A stretch of DNA of 64,000 nucleotides from SLRI01 sp964460465 (GCA_964460465.1 CAYWSB010000006.1:6763-70762); one strand, 5' to 3'. Positions 32,713-42,621 are shown, counted from the first letter of the stretch. The notes: generated from the letters alone by a model not told the origin. Numbers and translations are program-made.

Positions 32713-34083
32713 ATGACCCAGAGCTGGACGAAGCATTCCTGGCGGCAGATGGCGCGCCACCAGATGCCGGACTACCCCGACGCCGAGCGCCTCGCCGCCG
32801 TGGAGAAGACGCTCGCCGGCTACCCGCCGCTGGTCTTCGCCGGCGAGGCCCGCAAGCTCGAGGAGGAGCTGGGCAAGGTCGCCCGTGGCGAGGCGTTCCT
32901 GCTCCAAGGCGGCGACTGTGCTGAGGCCTTCGCCGATTTCAACGCCGACAAGATCCGCGACACCCTGCGCGTGCTGCTGCAGATGGCTGTCGTGCTCACC
33001 TTCGGCGGCGGCATGCCGGTGGTCAAGGTCGGCCGCATGGCCGGCCAGTTCGCCAAGCCGCGCTCCGCACCCATGGAGAAGGTGGGCGAGCTCGAGCTGC
33101 CCTCCTACCGGGGCGACATCGTCAACGGCCCGGAGTTCGCGGCCGACGAGCGGGTGCCCGACCCGGCCCGCCAGCTCCAGGCCTACAGCCAGGCGGCGGC
33201 GACCCTGAACCTCCTGCGCGCCTTCACCCAGGGCGGCTACGCGGCCTTGACCCGGGTGCACGAGTGGACGCTGGGCTTCCTCGACAAGTCGCCCCAGGCC
33301 GACCGCTACCGCGACTTCGCCGACCGGATCAGCGAGGCGCTCACCTTCATGCGCGCCTGCGGCGTCAGCGACCTCAGCACGCCGGAGATCACCCGCACCA
33401 GCCTCTACACCAGCCACGAGGCGCTCCTGCTCGGCTTCGAGGAGGCGATGACCCGGGTCGATTCGACCTCCGGGCGGTCGTACGACACCTCCGCCCACCT
33501 GCTCTGGATCGGCGACCGCACCCGCCAGCTCGACGGGGCGCATGTCGAGTTCTGCCGCGGCATCGCCAACCCGCTCGGCGTCAAGGCCGGCCCGACCATG
33601 CCGGTGGACGACCTCTTGCGCCTCTGCGACGTGCTCAACCCCGACAACAAGCCGGGGCGGCTCACCGTGATCGCCCGCATGGGCCACGACCAGGTGGAGC
33701 GGCACCTGCCGCCGCTGGTCCGGGCGCTCAAGCGCGACGGCCGGAACGTGGTCTGGTCCTGCGACCCGATGCACGGCAACACCATCAAGTCCTCGACCGG
33801 CTACAAGACCCGGCCGTTCGACCGCATCCTGGCCGAGGTCAAGAGCTTCTTCGCCGTGCACCGGGCCGAGGGCACCCATGCCGGCGGCATCCATCTTGAG
33901 ATGACCGGCCAGGATGTCACCGAGTGCACCGGCGGGGCGCAGGCGATCACCGATGCGGCGCTGAAGGACCGCTACCACACCTACTGCGACCCCCGGCTGA
34001 ACGCCCAGCAAAGCCTCGAGCTCGCCTTCCTGATGGCCGAGGCGTTGAAGGAGGAGCGCCGGGCGCTCAGCAAAGCCTCCTGA
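32713..34083 (+). CDS. Class II 3-deoxy-7-phosphoheptulonate synthase
   Basis: A 456-residue plant-type DAHP synthase, which joins phosphoenolpyruvate and erythrose 4-phosphate in the first step of the shikimate pathway. Typical blocks are FLLQGGDCAEAF (with the metal-binding cysteine), VVKVGRMAGQFAKPRS, LWIGDRTRQLDGAHVEF, NPLGVKAGP, CDPMHGNTIKS and GGIHLEMTGQDVTEC. The ATG at 32713 precedes WTKHSWRQMARHQMPDYPD, the conserved N-terminus. The nicotinate phosphoribosyltransferase gene starts one base after its stop. Confidence 0.96.
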   Translation: MTQSWTKHSWRQMARHQMPDYPDAERLAAVEKTLAGYPPLVFAGEARKLEEELGKVARGEAFLLQGGDCAEAFADFNADKIRDTLRVLLQMAVVLTFGGGMPVVKVGRMAGQFAKPRSAPMEKVGELELPSYRGDIVNGPEFAADERVPDPARQLQAYSQAAATLNLLRAFTQGGYAALTRVHEWTLGFLDKSPQADRYRDFADRISEALTFMRACGVSDLSTPEITRTSLYTSHEALLLGFEEAMTRVDSTSGRSYDTSAHLLWIGDRTRQLDGAHVEFCRGIANPLGVKAGPTMPVDDLLRLCDVLNPDNKPGRLTVIARMGHDQVERHLPPLVRALKRDGRNVVWSCDPMHGNTIKSSTGYKTRPFDRILAEVKSFFAVHRAEGTHAGGIHLEMTGQDVTECTGGAQAITDAALKDRYHTYCDPRLNAQQSLELAFLMAEALKEERRALSKAS

Positions 34084-34084
34084 G

Positions 34085-35203
34085 ATGACGCCCTCGAACA
34101 GCGAGGTCGCCCGGTTCACCGACAAGTATTTCGACAAGACCCGGGCGATCGTCGAACGGTTCGGCGACTGCCGGGTGACCTACGCCGTGTTCATGCGCCG
34201 GCCGGTGCTCTGCACGCCCCGCCTCGCGGTCGGCTGGCTCGAGGAGGTGGCGGCCGAGCGCGGCGCCCAGATCCGCATCGACCAGCGCTTCCCCGAGGGC
34301 GGCTGGGTGGGGGCCGGCGAGCCCATACTCTACCTCGAGGGCTCGTTCCGCCACCTGGTCGACCTCGAGACGATGTTCCTGCAGAAGCTCGGCCCCGCCT
34401 GCGTGGCCGCCTTCAACGCCTACACCATGTGCACCGACCTGCCCTATGTCGCCTTCCTCGCCATGGACGCCCGGCACTGCGCCGGGGCCGAGATGGCGGA
34501 GATGATGGCGTATGCCGCCTCGGTGGGCTCGGCCCGGGCCCGGCGCGAGAGTGCCGCCAAGGGCTTCATCGGCAACGCCACCGATGCCACGGCCCACTAT
34601 TTCGGCCAGGCGCACGGTTTCGGCACCATGCCGCACGCGCTCATCGGCTACGCCAACTCGACGGTCGAGGCGGCCAGGATGTACCACGCCACCTTCCCGG
34701 ACGACCCGCTCTACGTGCTGGTCGACTATTTCGGCCGCGAGGTGACCGACGCGCTCGCCGTCTGCGAGGCCTTCCCCGAGCTCGCCGCCACGGGCCGGCT
34801 CGGCGTGCGCCTCGACACCCATGGCGGCCGCTTCGTCGAGGGGCTCGACACGGCCAGGTCCTACGCCGTCCTCGACCGCCACGTGCCCGAGGCGATCAGG
34901 ACCTACCGCACCCACGACGAGCTGCGCTGGCTGACCGGGACGGGCGTCACCGCAGCCGCCATCTACCACATGCGCGAGAAGCTGGACGAGGCCGGCTTCG
35001 ACCAGGTGAAGCTCATCGCGAGCTCGGGCTTCAGCCCGTCGAAGTGCAAGCTGATGGCCAGCGTCAAGGCGCCCATCGACGTCATCGGCACCGGCTCCTA
35101 CCTGCCCGAGAGCTGGAGCGAGACCTACGCCACGGCCGACGTCATCGCCTATGACGGGCAGCACCGGGTCAAGGTCGGCCGCGAGTTCCTGTTCCGCGAC
35201 TGA
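34085..35203 (+). CDS. pncB: Nicotinate phosphoribosyltransferase
   Basis: A 372-residue member of the nicotinate/quinolinate phosphoribosyltransferase fold. Visible blocks are RVTYAVFMRRPVLC, the phosphate-binding VRLDTHGG region and IASSGFSPSKCKLMASVKAPIDVIGTGSYLP. It forms nicotinate mononucleotide from nicotinate and PRPP in NAD salvage. It is a little shorter than E. coli PncB (400 residues) and closer to the short alphaproteobacterial type. It starts one base after the DAHP synthase stop. Confidence 0.88.
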   Translation: MTPSNSEVARFTDKYFDKTRAIVERFGDCRVTYAVFMRRPVLCTPRLAVGWLEEVAAERGAQIRIDQRFPEGGWVGAGEPILYLEGSFRHLVDLETMFLQKLGPACVAAFNAYTMCTDLPYVAFLAMDARHCAGAEMAEMMAYAASVGSARARRESAAKGFIGNATDATAHYFGQAHGFGTMPHALIGYANSTVEAARMYHATFPDDPLYVLVDYFGREVTDALAVCEAFPELAATGRLGVRLDTHGGRFVEGLDTARSYAVLDRHVPEAIRTYRTHDELRWLTGTGVTAAAIYHMREKLDEAGFDQVKLIASSGFSPSKCKLMASVKAPIDVIGTGSYLPESWSETYATADVIAYDGQHRVKVGREFLFRD

Positions 35204-35364
35204 GAGCTCCGCGAGCGGGTCGGCCGACCGCCGCTGCGATCTGCGCCTCGAAAGAATCTTCCGTTGTCGGCTATGCTCGCCCGACGCGGGCGCTGGTCGG
35301 CGGCCGAGCCGCTCGGTCGACGAGCCGTGCGTCCGCCTTCGACAGTTGCAGGAGCTCGACGACG

Positions 35365-38052
35365 ATGGCCGAACCCTATGCCCGCCCCGCCGCCGACGTG
35401 CTGCGTGATCTCGGCGTCGAGCCCGGGCGCGGCCTCGACCAGGACGAGGTCGCCCGGCGGCGCGCCGAGCATGGGCCGAACCGGCTCGAGGAGCGCGGCA
35501 CGAAAAGCACCGTCGTCATTCTTCTCGACCAGTTCAAGAGCTTGATCTTCCTCCTCCTGGCGCTGGCCGCCGGCGCCTCGTTCGTGCTCGGCGAGGCGGT
35601 GCAGGGGGCGGCGATCGTCGTCGCCATCCTGGTCAACGCGGCGATCGGCTTCCTCACCGAATGGCGGGCGGTGCGCTCGATGGAGGCGCTGCGCCGTCTC
35701 GAGCAGCTCCAGGCCCGCGTCCTGCGCGACGGCGAAACCCGCACCGTCCCGGCCGACGAACTCGTGCCCGGCGACATCGTGCCCCTGCAGGCCGGCGACG
35801 TCGTGCCGGCGGATCTCCGCCTCGTCGAGGCCGAGAAGCTGCGGATGGACGAATCGCAACTCACCGGCGAGTCGGTGCCCGTCGACAAGACCGGCGACGC
35901 CCTCGAAGGCGACGCGCCGCTCGCCGAGCGGCGCAACATGGCCTTCAAGGGCTGCTTCGCCACCCAGGGCAGCGGCCTGGGCGTGGTGGTCACCACCGGC
36001 AGCAGGACAGAGCTCGGCCGGATCGCGAACCTCGCCCAGGAGGCGGAGGCGGCGACCACGCCGCTCGAGAAGCGCCTGGACCAGCTCGCCCGCCGGCTGC
36101 TCCTCGTGATCCTCGTCGTCTCGGCCGTGATCGCCGGCATCGGCATTTTCGCCGGCCGCGAGCTCTTCCTCATGGTCGAGACCGGCATCGCCCTGGTCGT
36201 CGCCGCCGTGCCCGAGGGCCTGCCGATCGTCGCCAGCATCGCGCTTGCCCGCGGCATGTGGCGCCTCGCCCGGCGCAACGCCCTGATCGAGAAGCTCTCG
36301 GCCGTGGAGACGCTGGGCGGCACCAACGTGATCTGCTCCGACAAGACCGGGACGCTCACCGAAAACCGGATGACCCTGAGCCGGATCGTGCTGGCCGATG
36401 GCGAGGTGGCGCTCGACAGCGGCGGCAAGTCGGCCTTCCGCCGCGGCGACGCGACCGTCGAGGTCGACGGGCATGCCGGCCTGCGGGCCGCCCTCGAGGT
36501 CGGCGCCCTCTGCAACGCGGCGTCGCTCGAGGCCGACGACGGGTCCGACGGCGGCCGCGGTGGCCAGGGTGATCCGACGGAGATAGCGCTCCTCGCCGGT
36601 GCCGCCGCCGCCGACATCCACAAGGACGCGCTGCTCGAGCGGCAGCGGGAGCTCCGGCGCGAGGACTTCGATCCCGACCGAATGATGATGGCCACGTTCC
36701 ACGAGGCCGAGGACGGCATTCGGGTCGCGGTCAAGGGCGCGCCCGAGGCGGTCCTCGGGGTGGCGGTCACGGTCATGACCGAGGACGGCGCGGAGCCGCT
36801 CGACGACGCCGGCCGCGAGGCATGGCACGAGCGCAACGAGGCGCTCGCGCGAGAGGGCTTCCGCGCCCTCGCCCTGGCGCAGAAGACCGTGAAGGACGAT
36901 GGTGCCGAGCCGTACGAGGACCTCACCCTGATCGGCCTCGTCGGGCTCTACGACCCGCCGCGCGGCGATGTGGAGCACGCGATCCGCGCCTGCCGCGACG
37001 CCGGCATCACCGTCGTGATGATCACCGGCGACCAGCCCGCGACCGCATTGGCGATCGCCCACGCCGTCGGCCTGGTGGACCAGGACGACGCGGTCGAGGT
37101 GATCCAGGGCTCCGAGCTCAAGCATGCCGCCGAGATGAGCGAGGACGAGCGCCAGCGCGTGCTCCGTGCCAGGATCTTCGCCCGCGTCGACCCCGCGCAG
37201 AAGCTCGACCTCATCCAGATCCACCAGGACAACGGCTCGCGCGTCGCGATGACCGGCGACGGCATCAACGACGCGCCGGCGCTGAAGAAGGCCGATATCG
37301 GCATCGCCATGGGCAAGCGCGGCACCCAGGTGGCGCGCGAGGCCGCGCACATGGTGCTGCGCGACGACAGCTTCGCCACGATCGTCATGGCGGTGGCCCA
37401 GGGCCGCGTCATCTTCAACAACATCCGCCGCTTCATCATCTACATGCTCTCAGGGAACACCGGCGAGATCTTCGCGGTCGGCGTCGTGGCCCTCCTCGCC
37501 GCACCCCTGCCGCTCCTGCCGCTGCAGATCCTCTACATCAACATCATCACCGACGTGTTCCCGGCCCTGGCCCTGGGCGTCGGGCGCGGCGAGAACACGC
37601 TGGACCAGCCGGCCCGCGACCCCGGGGAGCCGATCCTCACCCGCCACCACTGGGCCATCATCGGCGGCTACGGCATCCTGATCGGCGGCTCGGTGCTCGC
37701 CGTCTTCGCCTACTGCCTGCTCGCGCTCGAGATGAGCCAGGAACGCGCCGTCACCATCTCCTTCGTCACCTTCTCGCTCGCCCGCCTCTGGCATGTCTTC
37801 AACATGCGCGATCCCGGCTCCCACCCGCTGCGCAACACGGTGACGACCAACATCTGGGTCTGGGGGGCGATCCTGGTGGGCATCCTCCTGGTCCTCGCCG
37901 CCCTCTACGTGCCGCTCCTCGCCGAGGTCCTGGAGACGGTCGATCCGGGCCCCGACGGCTGGCTCCTGATCGCCATCGGCAGCCTCGTGCCGCTCCTCGT
38001 CGGCCAGCTCCTCAAGCTCCGGCCGCAAGGGAGCCGCACCTCCGGACCTTGA
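35365..38052 (+). CDS. P2-type cation-transporting ATPase
   Basis: An 895-residue P-type ATPase. The phosphorylated aspartate is Asp326 in CSDKTGTLTENRMT. The actuator motif is LTGESVPV, the hinge is MTGDGINDAPALKKAD, and nucleotide-binding KGAPEAVL is present. The PEGLP motif in transmembrane segment 4 and NIITDVFPALALG in segment 6 are typical of P2 pumps such as Ca2+-ATPases and PMR1-type proteins. Calcium or another divalent ion is the likely substrate but is not proved. It begins 161 bases after pncB and is followed by a non-coding stretch. Confidence 0.92.
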   Translation: MAEPYARPAADVLRDLGVEPGRGLDQDEVARRRAEHGPNRLEERGTKSTVVILLDQFKSLIFLLLALAAGASFVLGEAVQGAAIVVAILVNAAIGFLTEWRAVRSMEALRRLEQLQARVLRDGETRTVPADELVPGDIVPLQAGDVVPADLRLVEAEKLRMDESQLTGESVPVDKTGDALEGDAPLAERRNMAFKGCFATQGSGLGVVVTTGSRTELGRIANLAQEAEAATTPLEKRLDQLARRLLLVILVVSAVIAGIGIFAGRELFLMVETGIALVVAAVPEGLPIVASIALARGMWRLARRNALIEKLSAVETLGGTNVICSDKTGTLTENRMTLSRIVLADGEVALDSGGKSAFRRGDATVEVDGHAGLRAALEVGALCNAASLEADDGSDGGRGGQGDPTEIALLAGAAAADIHKDALLERQRELRREDFDPDRMMMATFHEAEDGIRVAVKGAPEAVLGVAVTVMTEDGAEPLDDAGREAWHERNEALAREGFRALALAQKTVKDDGAEPYEDLTLIGLVGLYDPPRGDVEHAIRACRDAGITVVMITGDQPATALAIAHAVGLVDQDDAVEVIQGSELKHAAEMSEDERQRVLRARIFARVDPAQKLDLIQIHQDNGSRVAMTGDGINDAPALKKADIGIAMGKRGTQVAREAAHMVLRDDSFATIVMAVAQGRVIFNNIRRFIIYMLSGNTGEIFAVGVVALLAAPLPLLPLQILYINIITDVFPALALGVGRGENTLDQPARDPGEPILTRHHWAIIGGYGILIGGSVLAVFAYCLLALEMSQERAVTISFVTFSLARLWHVFNMRDPGSHPLRNTVTTNIWVWGAILVGILLVLAALYVPLLAEVLETVDPGPDGWLLIAIGSLVPLLVGQLLKLRPQGSRTSGP

Positions 38053-38415
38053 TCGGCATCGACGACCCTGGACGGCTGGCGGACTGGAGTCTGGCCTGCC
38101 CCGCTCAACTCTTCTGCCGGCCGAGCCGCAGGATCATCGACCCACCCATCCAGGGCCTCGTCGCCGACGCGCTCGACGCCGCCTCGGCCGCACGCCGCAG
38201 CACCATGCTCCGCCCGGAAAGCTGGCCCGCGAGCCCTGGCCGTCACCGGCGCTGCGGCGCCTTGCCCCGCTGGCGAACGGGGCCGCGGCACGGCTTGTCG
38301 CGATGGCGGCCGCCGGGCCCAAGTTCGGGAGAGGGAACGGGCGAGATGGCCGCCCGCTGCGGCTGCAGGCGGCCGGACGCGATCGTTCGGGATTCGCCCG
38401 GCGTGCTCGCCGTCC
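38053..38415. other. Gap of 363 bases with no supported gene
   Basis: Short open frames occur on both strands but none has a ribosome site or recognisable motif. The stretch is where the ATPase gene and the DUF3616 gene converge. No hairpin followed by a T-run was seen. It could be the eroded remains of a gene. Confidence 0.5.
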
Positions 38416-39548
38416 TCAGCCGCCCAGGTCGTAGAGGTCGGCGAGCAGCCCCTGGCGCTCCCGGTCGAGCCGGGCCGGGCTCGGGCTGTCGTGGACGACG
38501 AGCAGGCGGCGCTTGCCGGCCATCTCGACGAAGGCGATGCCCTCGGCCTGGTCGCGGCCCCGATCGTAGGGCAGGTCCATGAGGCGCTCGAGGTCGCCCT
38601 CGGGATGCAGGCGATGGCCGTCGGCACCGAGCGGCCGGCGCCAGCGGAAGAGGGCACCGGTGCCGTCGTGGTCCATGGTCGGCCCGGCGAGGATCAGGAG
38701 GTCGTCGCCGTCGAAGCGGAGGTCGCGGATGCCGAGCCCGGCCAGCAGCGGCAGGAAGTGCTTGAGGTAGCGGTCGCCGGCGTCGTCGCAGCTGCCGAGC
38801 TCGAGGCGGCCGGGCTTGGGCCGCGCGAGGTTCAGCTCGAGGATCACCGACCAGCCGCGCAGCACCGGTCCCCTGAGCCCGAGGAACACCCGATCGCGCT
38901 TGACCGCGATGCCCTCGATGTCGAAGCCGTTCTCCTTGCACGGCATGCCCACGGCGGCGGCCAGGTGCGCGTCCCGCTCGAGCAGCTTCTTGAGCTTGCT
39001 CCGCGCCCCTTCGACCCCATCTTGATGGCGCTCGGCGCCGCCTCGTCGCCTTTGGCGATCGCCGCCGCATCGACGACGAAGCGCCCCTCCCCGGCGTCGG
39101 TGAGCTTGAGCCGCCCGAGAAAGCAGCGATTGGGGTCCCGCTCGATCTGGGCCAGCGTGGCCATGGCGGCCTCGTGATCGGCCGCCGGCAGGTCCGGCTT
39201 GTCGCGCTTCAGGCTGTGCGAGCCGGTGATCCAGAGGTCGTCGCCGTCCACCGCCAGCCCCTCGATGTCCATCTCGCCGGTCGGCCCGTCGGGGAGGTCG
39301 AAATAGTCGCCGAGGGCGATGTTCTCCTCGTGCTGGAAGTCGCCGTCGTGGTCGAGAACCAGGCGCTCCACCGTCGCCGTCTCGTCGCAGGCGGCAAAGA
39401 CGGTCCGGCCGGCAACGGCGACGGCCGAGATGTCGAGATGCAGCGGATCGTCGACATGGGCCAGCGCCGCCTCGGGCTTGAAGAACAGCGTCGTGGTGCC
39501 GACCGGCCGCCTCGTGGCGACGTCGGGCGTCGTCTTCCTTCTCGCCAT
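38416..39548 (-). pseudogene. DUF3616 gene with a frameshift
   Basis: The 5' part (from the ATG at 39548) encodes LHLDISAVAVAGRTVFAACDETATVERLVL, GEMDIEGLAVDGDDLWITGSHS and SAIKMGSKG. The 3' part, in a different frame, continues with RSKLKKLLERDAHLAAAVGMP, CKENGFDIEGIAVKRDRVFLGLRGPVLRGW and ends near 38416. Joined, they form one DUF3616 protein of about 376 residues, a predicted propeller of unknown function. The break falls at a run of four C on the plus strand (39006-39009); one added base restores the frame. It may be a true pseudogene or a homopolymer error. Confidence 0.8.
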
Positions 39549-39561
39549 GGGCTTCTTGCCT

Positions 39562-39948
39562 TCAGGCCCCCTGTTTCCCGGCGGCATCCGCCAAGTCGGC
39601 CTGCCGCCGCTCGAGATGCGCGATCAAGAGCTTGACGTTGCGGCGGCTGGCCTTCCAGCCGACATCGGCGCCATCGCCCAAGAGCGGGATCAGGCCGACC
39701 AGCGCGTCGATCCCGACATTCGGCCCCATGCGGGCGAGCCCGGAGGCCGGGACACCGTGCCGACGCGCCTCGTTGACGATATGGAGCGCCAGCAGCGTGG
39801 TCGCCGCGTCGCCGATCCCCGGCACGAGCCCGATGATGCCGTCGAACCCGATCCGCCACCGGGTGAAGGGGATGCGAAAGCGGTCGTCGCGCCAAGAGGC
39901 GAGCTTTCTCTCGCGCTCGAGCGCACGATCGAGCGCCGTCCCTCGCAT
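39562..39948 (-). CDS. DUF4112 membrane-associated protein
   Basis: A 128-residue protein with the DUF4112 pattern: RIGFDGIIGLVPGIGDAATTLLALHIVNEARRHGVP, then MGPNVGIDALVGLIPLLGDGADVGWKASRRNVKLL. The two GLxPxxGD segments lie in hydrophobic stretches probably embedded in the membrane; no function is known. The ATG at 39948 is preferred; an in-frame TTG at 39996 would add 16 residues. It ends 13 bases before the start of the DUF3616 gene, so the two may be co-transcribed. Confidence 0.75.
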   Translation of the reverse strand: MRGTALDRALERERKLASWRDDRFRIPFTRWRIGFDGIIGLVPGIGDAATTLLALHIVNEARRHGVPASGLARMGPNVGIDALVGLIPLLGDGADVGWKASRRNVKLLIAHLERRQADLADAAGKQGA

Positions 39949-40045
39949 GGGTTGCAGCTCGCCCAGGGCTCGCGTCTCCGCCGATGCGGCCGGCAATGGA
40001 CTGGAACCGACGGGGCAGGCGCAGGTTCCCGCGCGTGCCGCCCGC

Positions 40046-42187
40046 TCAGTACTTCCCCTGCGCCCGCCTGATCGCCGCCTGCTTTTCCGAGATGTCGATG
40101 GCCTCCCTGAGCGTGGTGACGCCGCCGGCCTCGAGCAGGTCGACGAGCTTGAGGAAGGTGTGGCCGGTGGCGAGGCTGTCGCCCAGGGCCGTGTGGCGCT
40201 CCTCGGCCGCGATCTTGATGGCGAACCGCTCGGCCAGCGTGTCGAGGGTGAGGCTCTCGTCGGCGCCGAAGATGGCCGCCGCCAGGAGCACGGTGTCGAG
40301 GACCGGATTGGTGAAGGCGACCCCGGCCTCCGCCTGCTTCAGGGTCAGGAACTTCATGTCGAAGGCGGCGTTGTGGGCGACCAGCACCGCGTCGCCGACG
40401 AAGCGGTGGAAGCGCGGCAGCACCATGGTGACCGGATCGGCATTGGCCACCATGGCATCGGTGATGCCGTGCACCTCGGCCGCGACCCGGGGGATGGCGC
40501 GGCCCGGGTGGATCAGCGAGTTGAAGACCTCGCCCCTCAGCATCCGGCCGTTGACGATCCGCACCCCGGCGATCTGCACCATCTGGTCACCCTGCGACGG
40601 CTCGAGGCCGGTGGTCTCGGTGTCGAAGACGACGTAGCTGAGGTCGCGCAGCCGGGTCTCGGCCACCGCCGGCCGCAGGGTGCGGGCGAAGAGATCGAAA
40701 TCGTAGAACTCGGGCCGGGCCTCCAGCCGAACCAGGCCGCGCGCCTTGCTGGTGTCGATCTCGACCGTGGTCAGCGGCAGCCGCAGCCGGCTGTGGCCCG
40801 GGCCCGCGGGCTCGCACCAGAGCTCGGTCTTGTGCCGGCTCAGCACGTCGGTGCCGGTCATCGCCCCCAGGCCCTCGTCCAGGCGCTCGTCGAGCCAGGC
40901 CTCGAGCGCCCGGACCGGCACCGGGTCACCCGTCCAGGAGATGTCGAGATCGGCGCGACGCTCGCGCGCGCCGACAGCGAGCGCCAGGCGCTCGACCCCG
41001 GCGTAGACCGAGATCCGGTTCATCAGCCGGTCGACCAGGTCGACCATGGCGGCGCTGTCGCAGTGCAGCCAGACATCCGCACCGTCGATCGCCACCTCGA
41101 TGTCGCGGCCCTCCGAGCGGCGCTCGACGACCAGCTCGAGCAGGGTCCGGGCATGGACCTGGGTCATCGGCCAGGCCGAGGAGAGCAGGTCCGAGGCGAT
41201 CTCGTCGAGCCGGTCGAGCCGCTCGGCCAGGGTCCGGCCGTCCTCCTGGAAGGTGGCACGCGCCGCCACCTTCTCCTCGGCATCGATCTCGCCGTCCATC
41301 GTCAAGAGGTCGCCGATCATCGCGAGGTTGGCGATCCTTTGCCGCATCTCGCTGGTCACGTCGTGCAGCATGCGGTCGCGCCAGATGCCGGCGGCGAGCT
41401 CGTCGGTAACGTCCTCGAAGATGACGACGTAGCCGATCGGTCCTTCCGGCTGGTCCGGCACTTCCCGGCCCAGGGTCAGCGAGACGCGGCCCTTGAGCGT
41501 GTAGTTGCCGATCCGGGTGGCGGCGATGACGAGGACCGCGAGGCCGTCCGGGTGGTCGGTGTGGCGGCCCGTCCGGAACCGGTTCTCGAGCCGGGTCAGG
41601 GCATGGCGGAACGGCTGCTCGGTGACGACCCCGAAGAACGACCGGCCGAGGCCGATGTCGCCGGCGACGTGGAGGATCTCGAGCGCCCGCTGGTTGTAGA
41701 GCAGCACCTGGTGGCTGCGGTTGCAGATCACCACCCCCTGCTGCAGGTCGCGGAGGATGGTGGCGAGGTACTGCTTCTGCTCCTCGCTCTCCGCCGTGGC
41801 GGCGGCGATCGTGCGGTCGACCTCCCGGCGGGTCTCGACCAGGGCCTGGGTGATCTCGCGCACGGCAGGCTCGAGAAAGCCCAGATAGCGGGCGGTGCCG
41901 GCCGGGATGTCCCGCTCGGCCTTGGCATGCGCCGCGGCCCTGAGATGGTTGCAGATCGCCAGGATCGGCCGGGCGACGTGCTCGTCGAACTTGAGCCAGG
42001 CCCAGGTCGAGAGCGCGACGACGACGACGGAGATCGCGCCGCCCATGAGCACGAGATCGTCCGGCCTGAGGGCCTCGCCGCGCTGGCCGAGATAGAGCAT
42101 CGCCACGACCACTGCGCCGCTGCCGCCGAGCGCGATCAGCGCGAAGAAGAGAAAGACGCGCAGCCGCAGGCCGAGCCGGTCGAGCAC
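40046..42187 (-). CDS. Membrane-anchored PAS/vestigial-kinase/DEDD exonuclease fusion
   Basis: A 713-residue protein. Two spans (about residues 8-33 and 45-65) anchor it. A linker and coiled-coil follow (about 70-145), then a PAS-like domain (about 145-265; LRDLQQGVVICNRSHQVLLYNQRA) and a kinase-like dimerisation helix (RMLHDVTSEMRQRIANLAMI). Next is a degenerate HATPase region lacking the DxGxG box. The C-terminal 180 residues are a complete DnaQ-type exonuclease: DTETTGLE, VAHNAAFD and the H-x4-D motif in HTALGDSLATG. It thus looks like a sensor whose output is 3'-5' nuclease activity. GTG start, four bases after the CheY-like gene. Confidence 0.85.
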   Translation of the reverse strand: MLDRLGLRLRVFLFFALIALGGSGAVVVAMLYLGQRGEALRPDDLVLMGGAISVVVVALSTWAWLKFDEHVARPILAICNHLRAAAHAKAERDIPAGTARYLGFLEPAVREITQALVETRREVDRTIAAATAESEEQKQYLATILRDLQQGVVICNRSHQVLLYNQRALEILHVAGDIGLGRSFFGVVTEQPFRHALTRLENRFRTGRHTDHPDGLAVLVIAATRIGNYTLKGRVSLTLGREVPDQPEGPIGYVVIFEDVTDELAAGIWRDRMLHDVTSEMRQRIANLAMIGDLLTMDGEIDAEEKVAARATFQEDGRTLAERLDRLDEIASDLLSSAWPMTQVHARTLLELVVERRSEGRDIEVAIDGADVWLHCDSAAMVDLVDRLMNRISVYAGVERLALAVGARERRADLDISWTGDPVPVRALEAWLDERLDEGLGAMTGTDVLSRHKTELWCEPAGPGHSRLRLPLTTVEIDTSKARGLVRLEARPEFYDFDLFARTLRPAVAETRLRDLSYVVFDTETTGLEPSQGDQMVQIAGVRIVNGRMLRGEVFNSLIHPGRAIPRVAAEVHGITDAMVANADPVTMVLPRFHRFVGDAVLVAHNAAFDMKFLTLKQAEAGVAFTNPVLDTVLLAAAIFGADESLTLDTLAERFAIKIAAEERHTALGDSLATGHTFLKLVDLLEAGGVTTLREAIDISEKQAAIRRAQGKY

Positions 42188-42191
42188 GGGC

Positions 42192-42584
42192 TCAGGCTCC
42201 GCCGGCGAAGGGGTCGCCGGACAACAGGCCGCGCACCGTGTCGCGCAGCTCGTCCATGGAGAAGGGCTTGGTCAGATAGGCATCCGCACCCAGCGCCATG
42301 CCCTTCTCGATCTCGATCGCCCGGCTCTTGGCCGAGAGCATCACCACCTTGATGCCGGCCCTGGTCGGGTTCTTCTTGATGATCTCGCAGATCTCGTAGC
42401 CGTCGCGGCCGCCGACCATGACGTCCAGGATCACGAGGTCGGGCGGCTCGGCCTCGATCGAGGCCACCGCCGCGTCGCCGTCGGCGGCGGTGCGCACGGT
42501 GAAGCCCGCATTGCCCAGGAGACGCTTGAGATAGAGCCGGATGCCCGGCTCGTCGTCGACGACGAGAATGCTCGCTTCCGCCAC
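42192..42584 (-). CDS. CheY-like single-domain response regulator
   Basis: A 130-residue receiver domain with no output domain. The acidic pair is Asp10-Asp11 (ILVVDDEPG), the phosphoacceptor Asp54 (LVILDVMVGGRDGYEI) and the conserved lysine Lys106 (AYLTKPFS). The GTG start at 42584 is chosen because GGGAGCAG precedes it; the frame upstream is not receiver-like. It lies four bases before the exonuclease fusion gene. A cognate kinase is not evident, since the neighbouring kinase-like region is degenerate. Confidence 0.9.
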   Translation of the reverse strand: MAEASILVVDDEPGIRLYLKRLLGNAGFTVRTAADGDAAVASIEAEPPDLVILDVMVGGRDGYEICEIIKKNPTRAGIKVVMLSAKSRAIEIEKGMALGADAYLTKPFSMDELRDTVRGLLSGDPFAGGA

Positions 42585-42621
42585 GGTTTCTGCTCCCTGA
42601 TCATGGCACTTTTCTCGTTCT

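Noticed and set aside
38053..38415. Possible gene in the gap after the P-type ATPase
   Set aside because: Short frames on both strands lack ribosome sites, starts and any family resemblance.
40046..42187. Calling the exonuclease fusion the replicative DNA polymerase III epsilon subunit (dnaQ)
   Set aside because: Membrane spans, a PAS domain and kinase-like regions are absent from true epsilon, and the clamp-binding arrangement is not evident.
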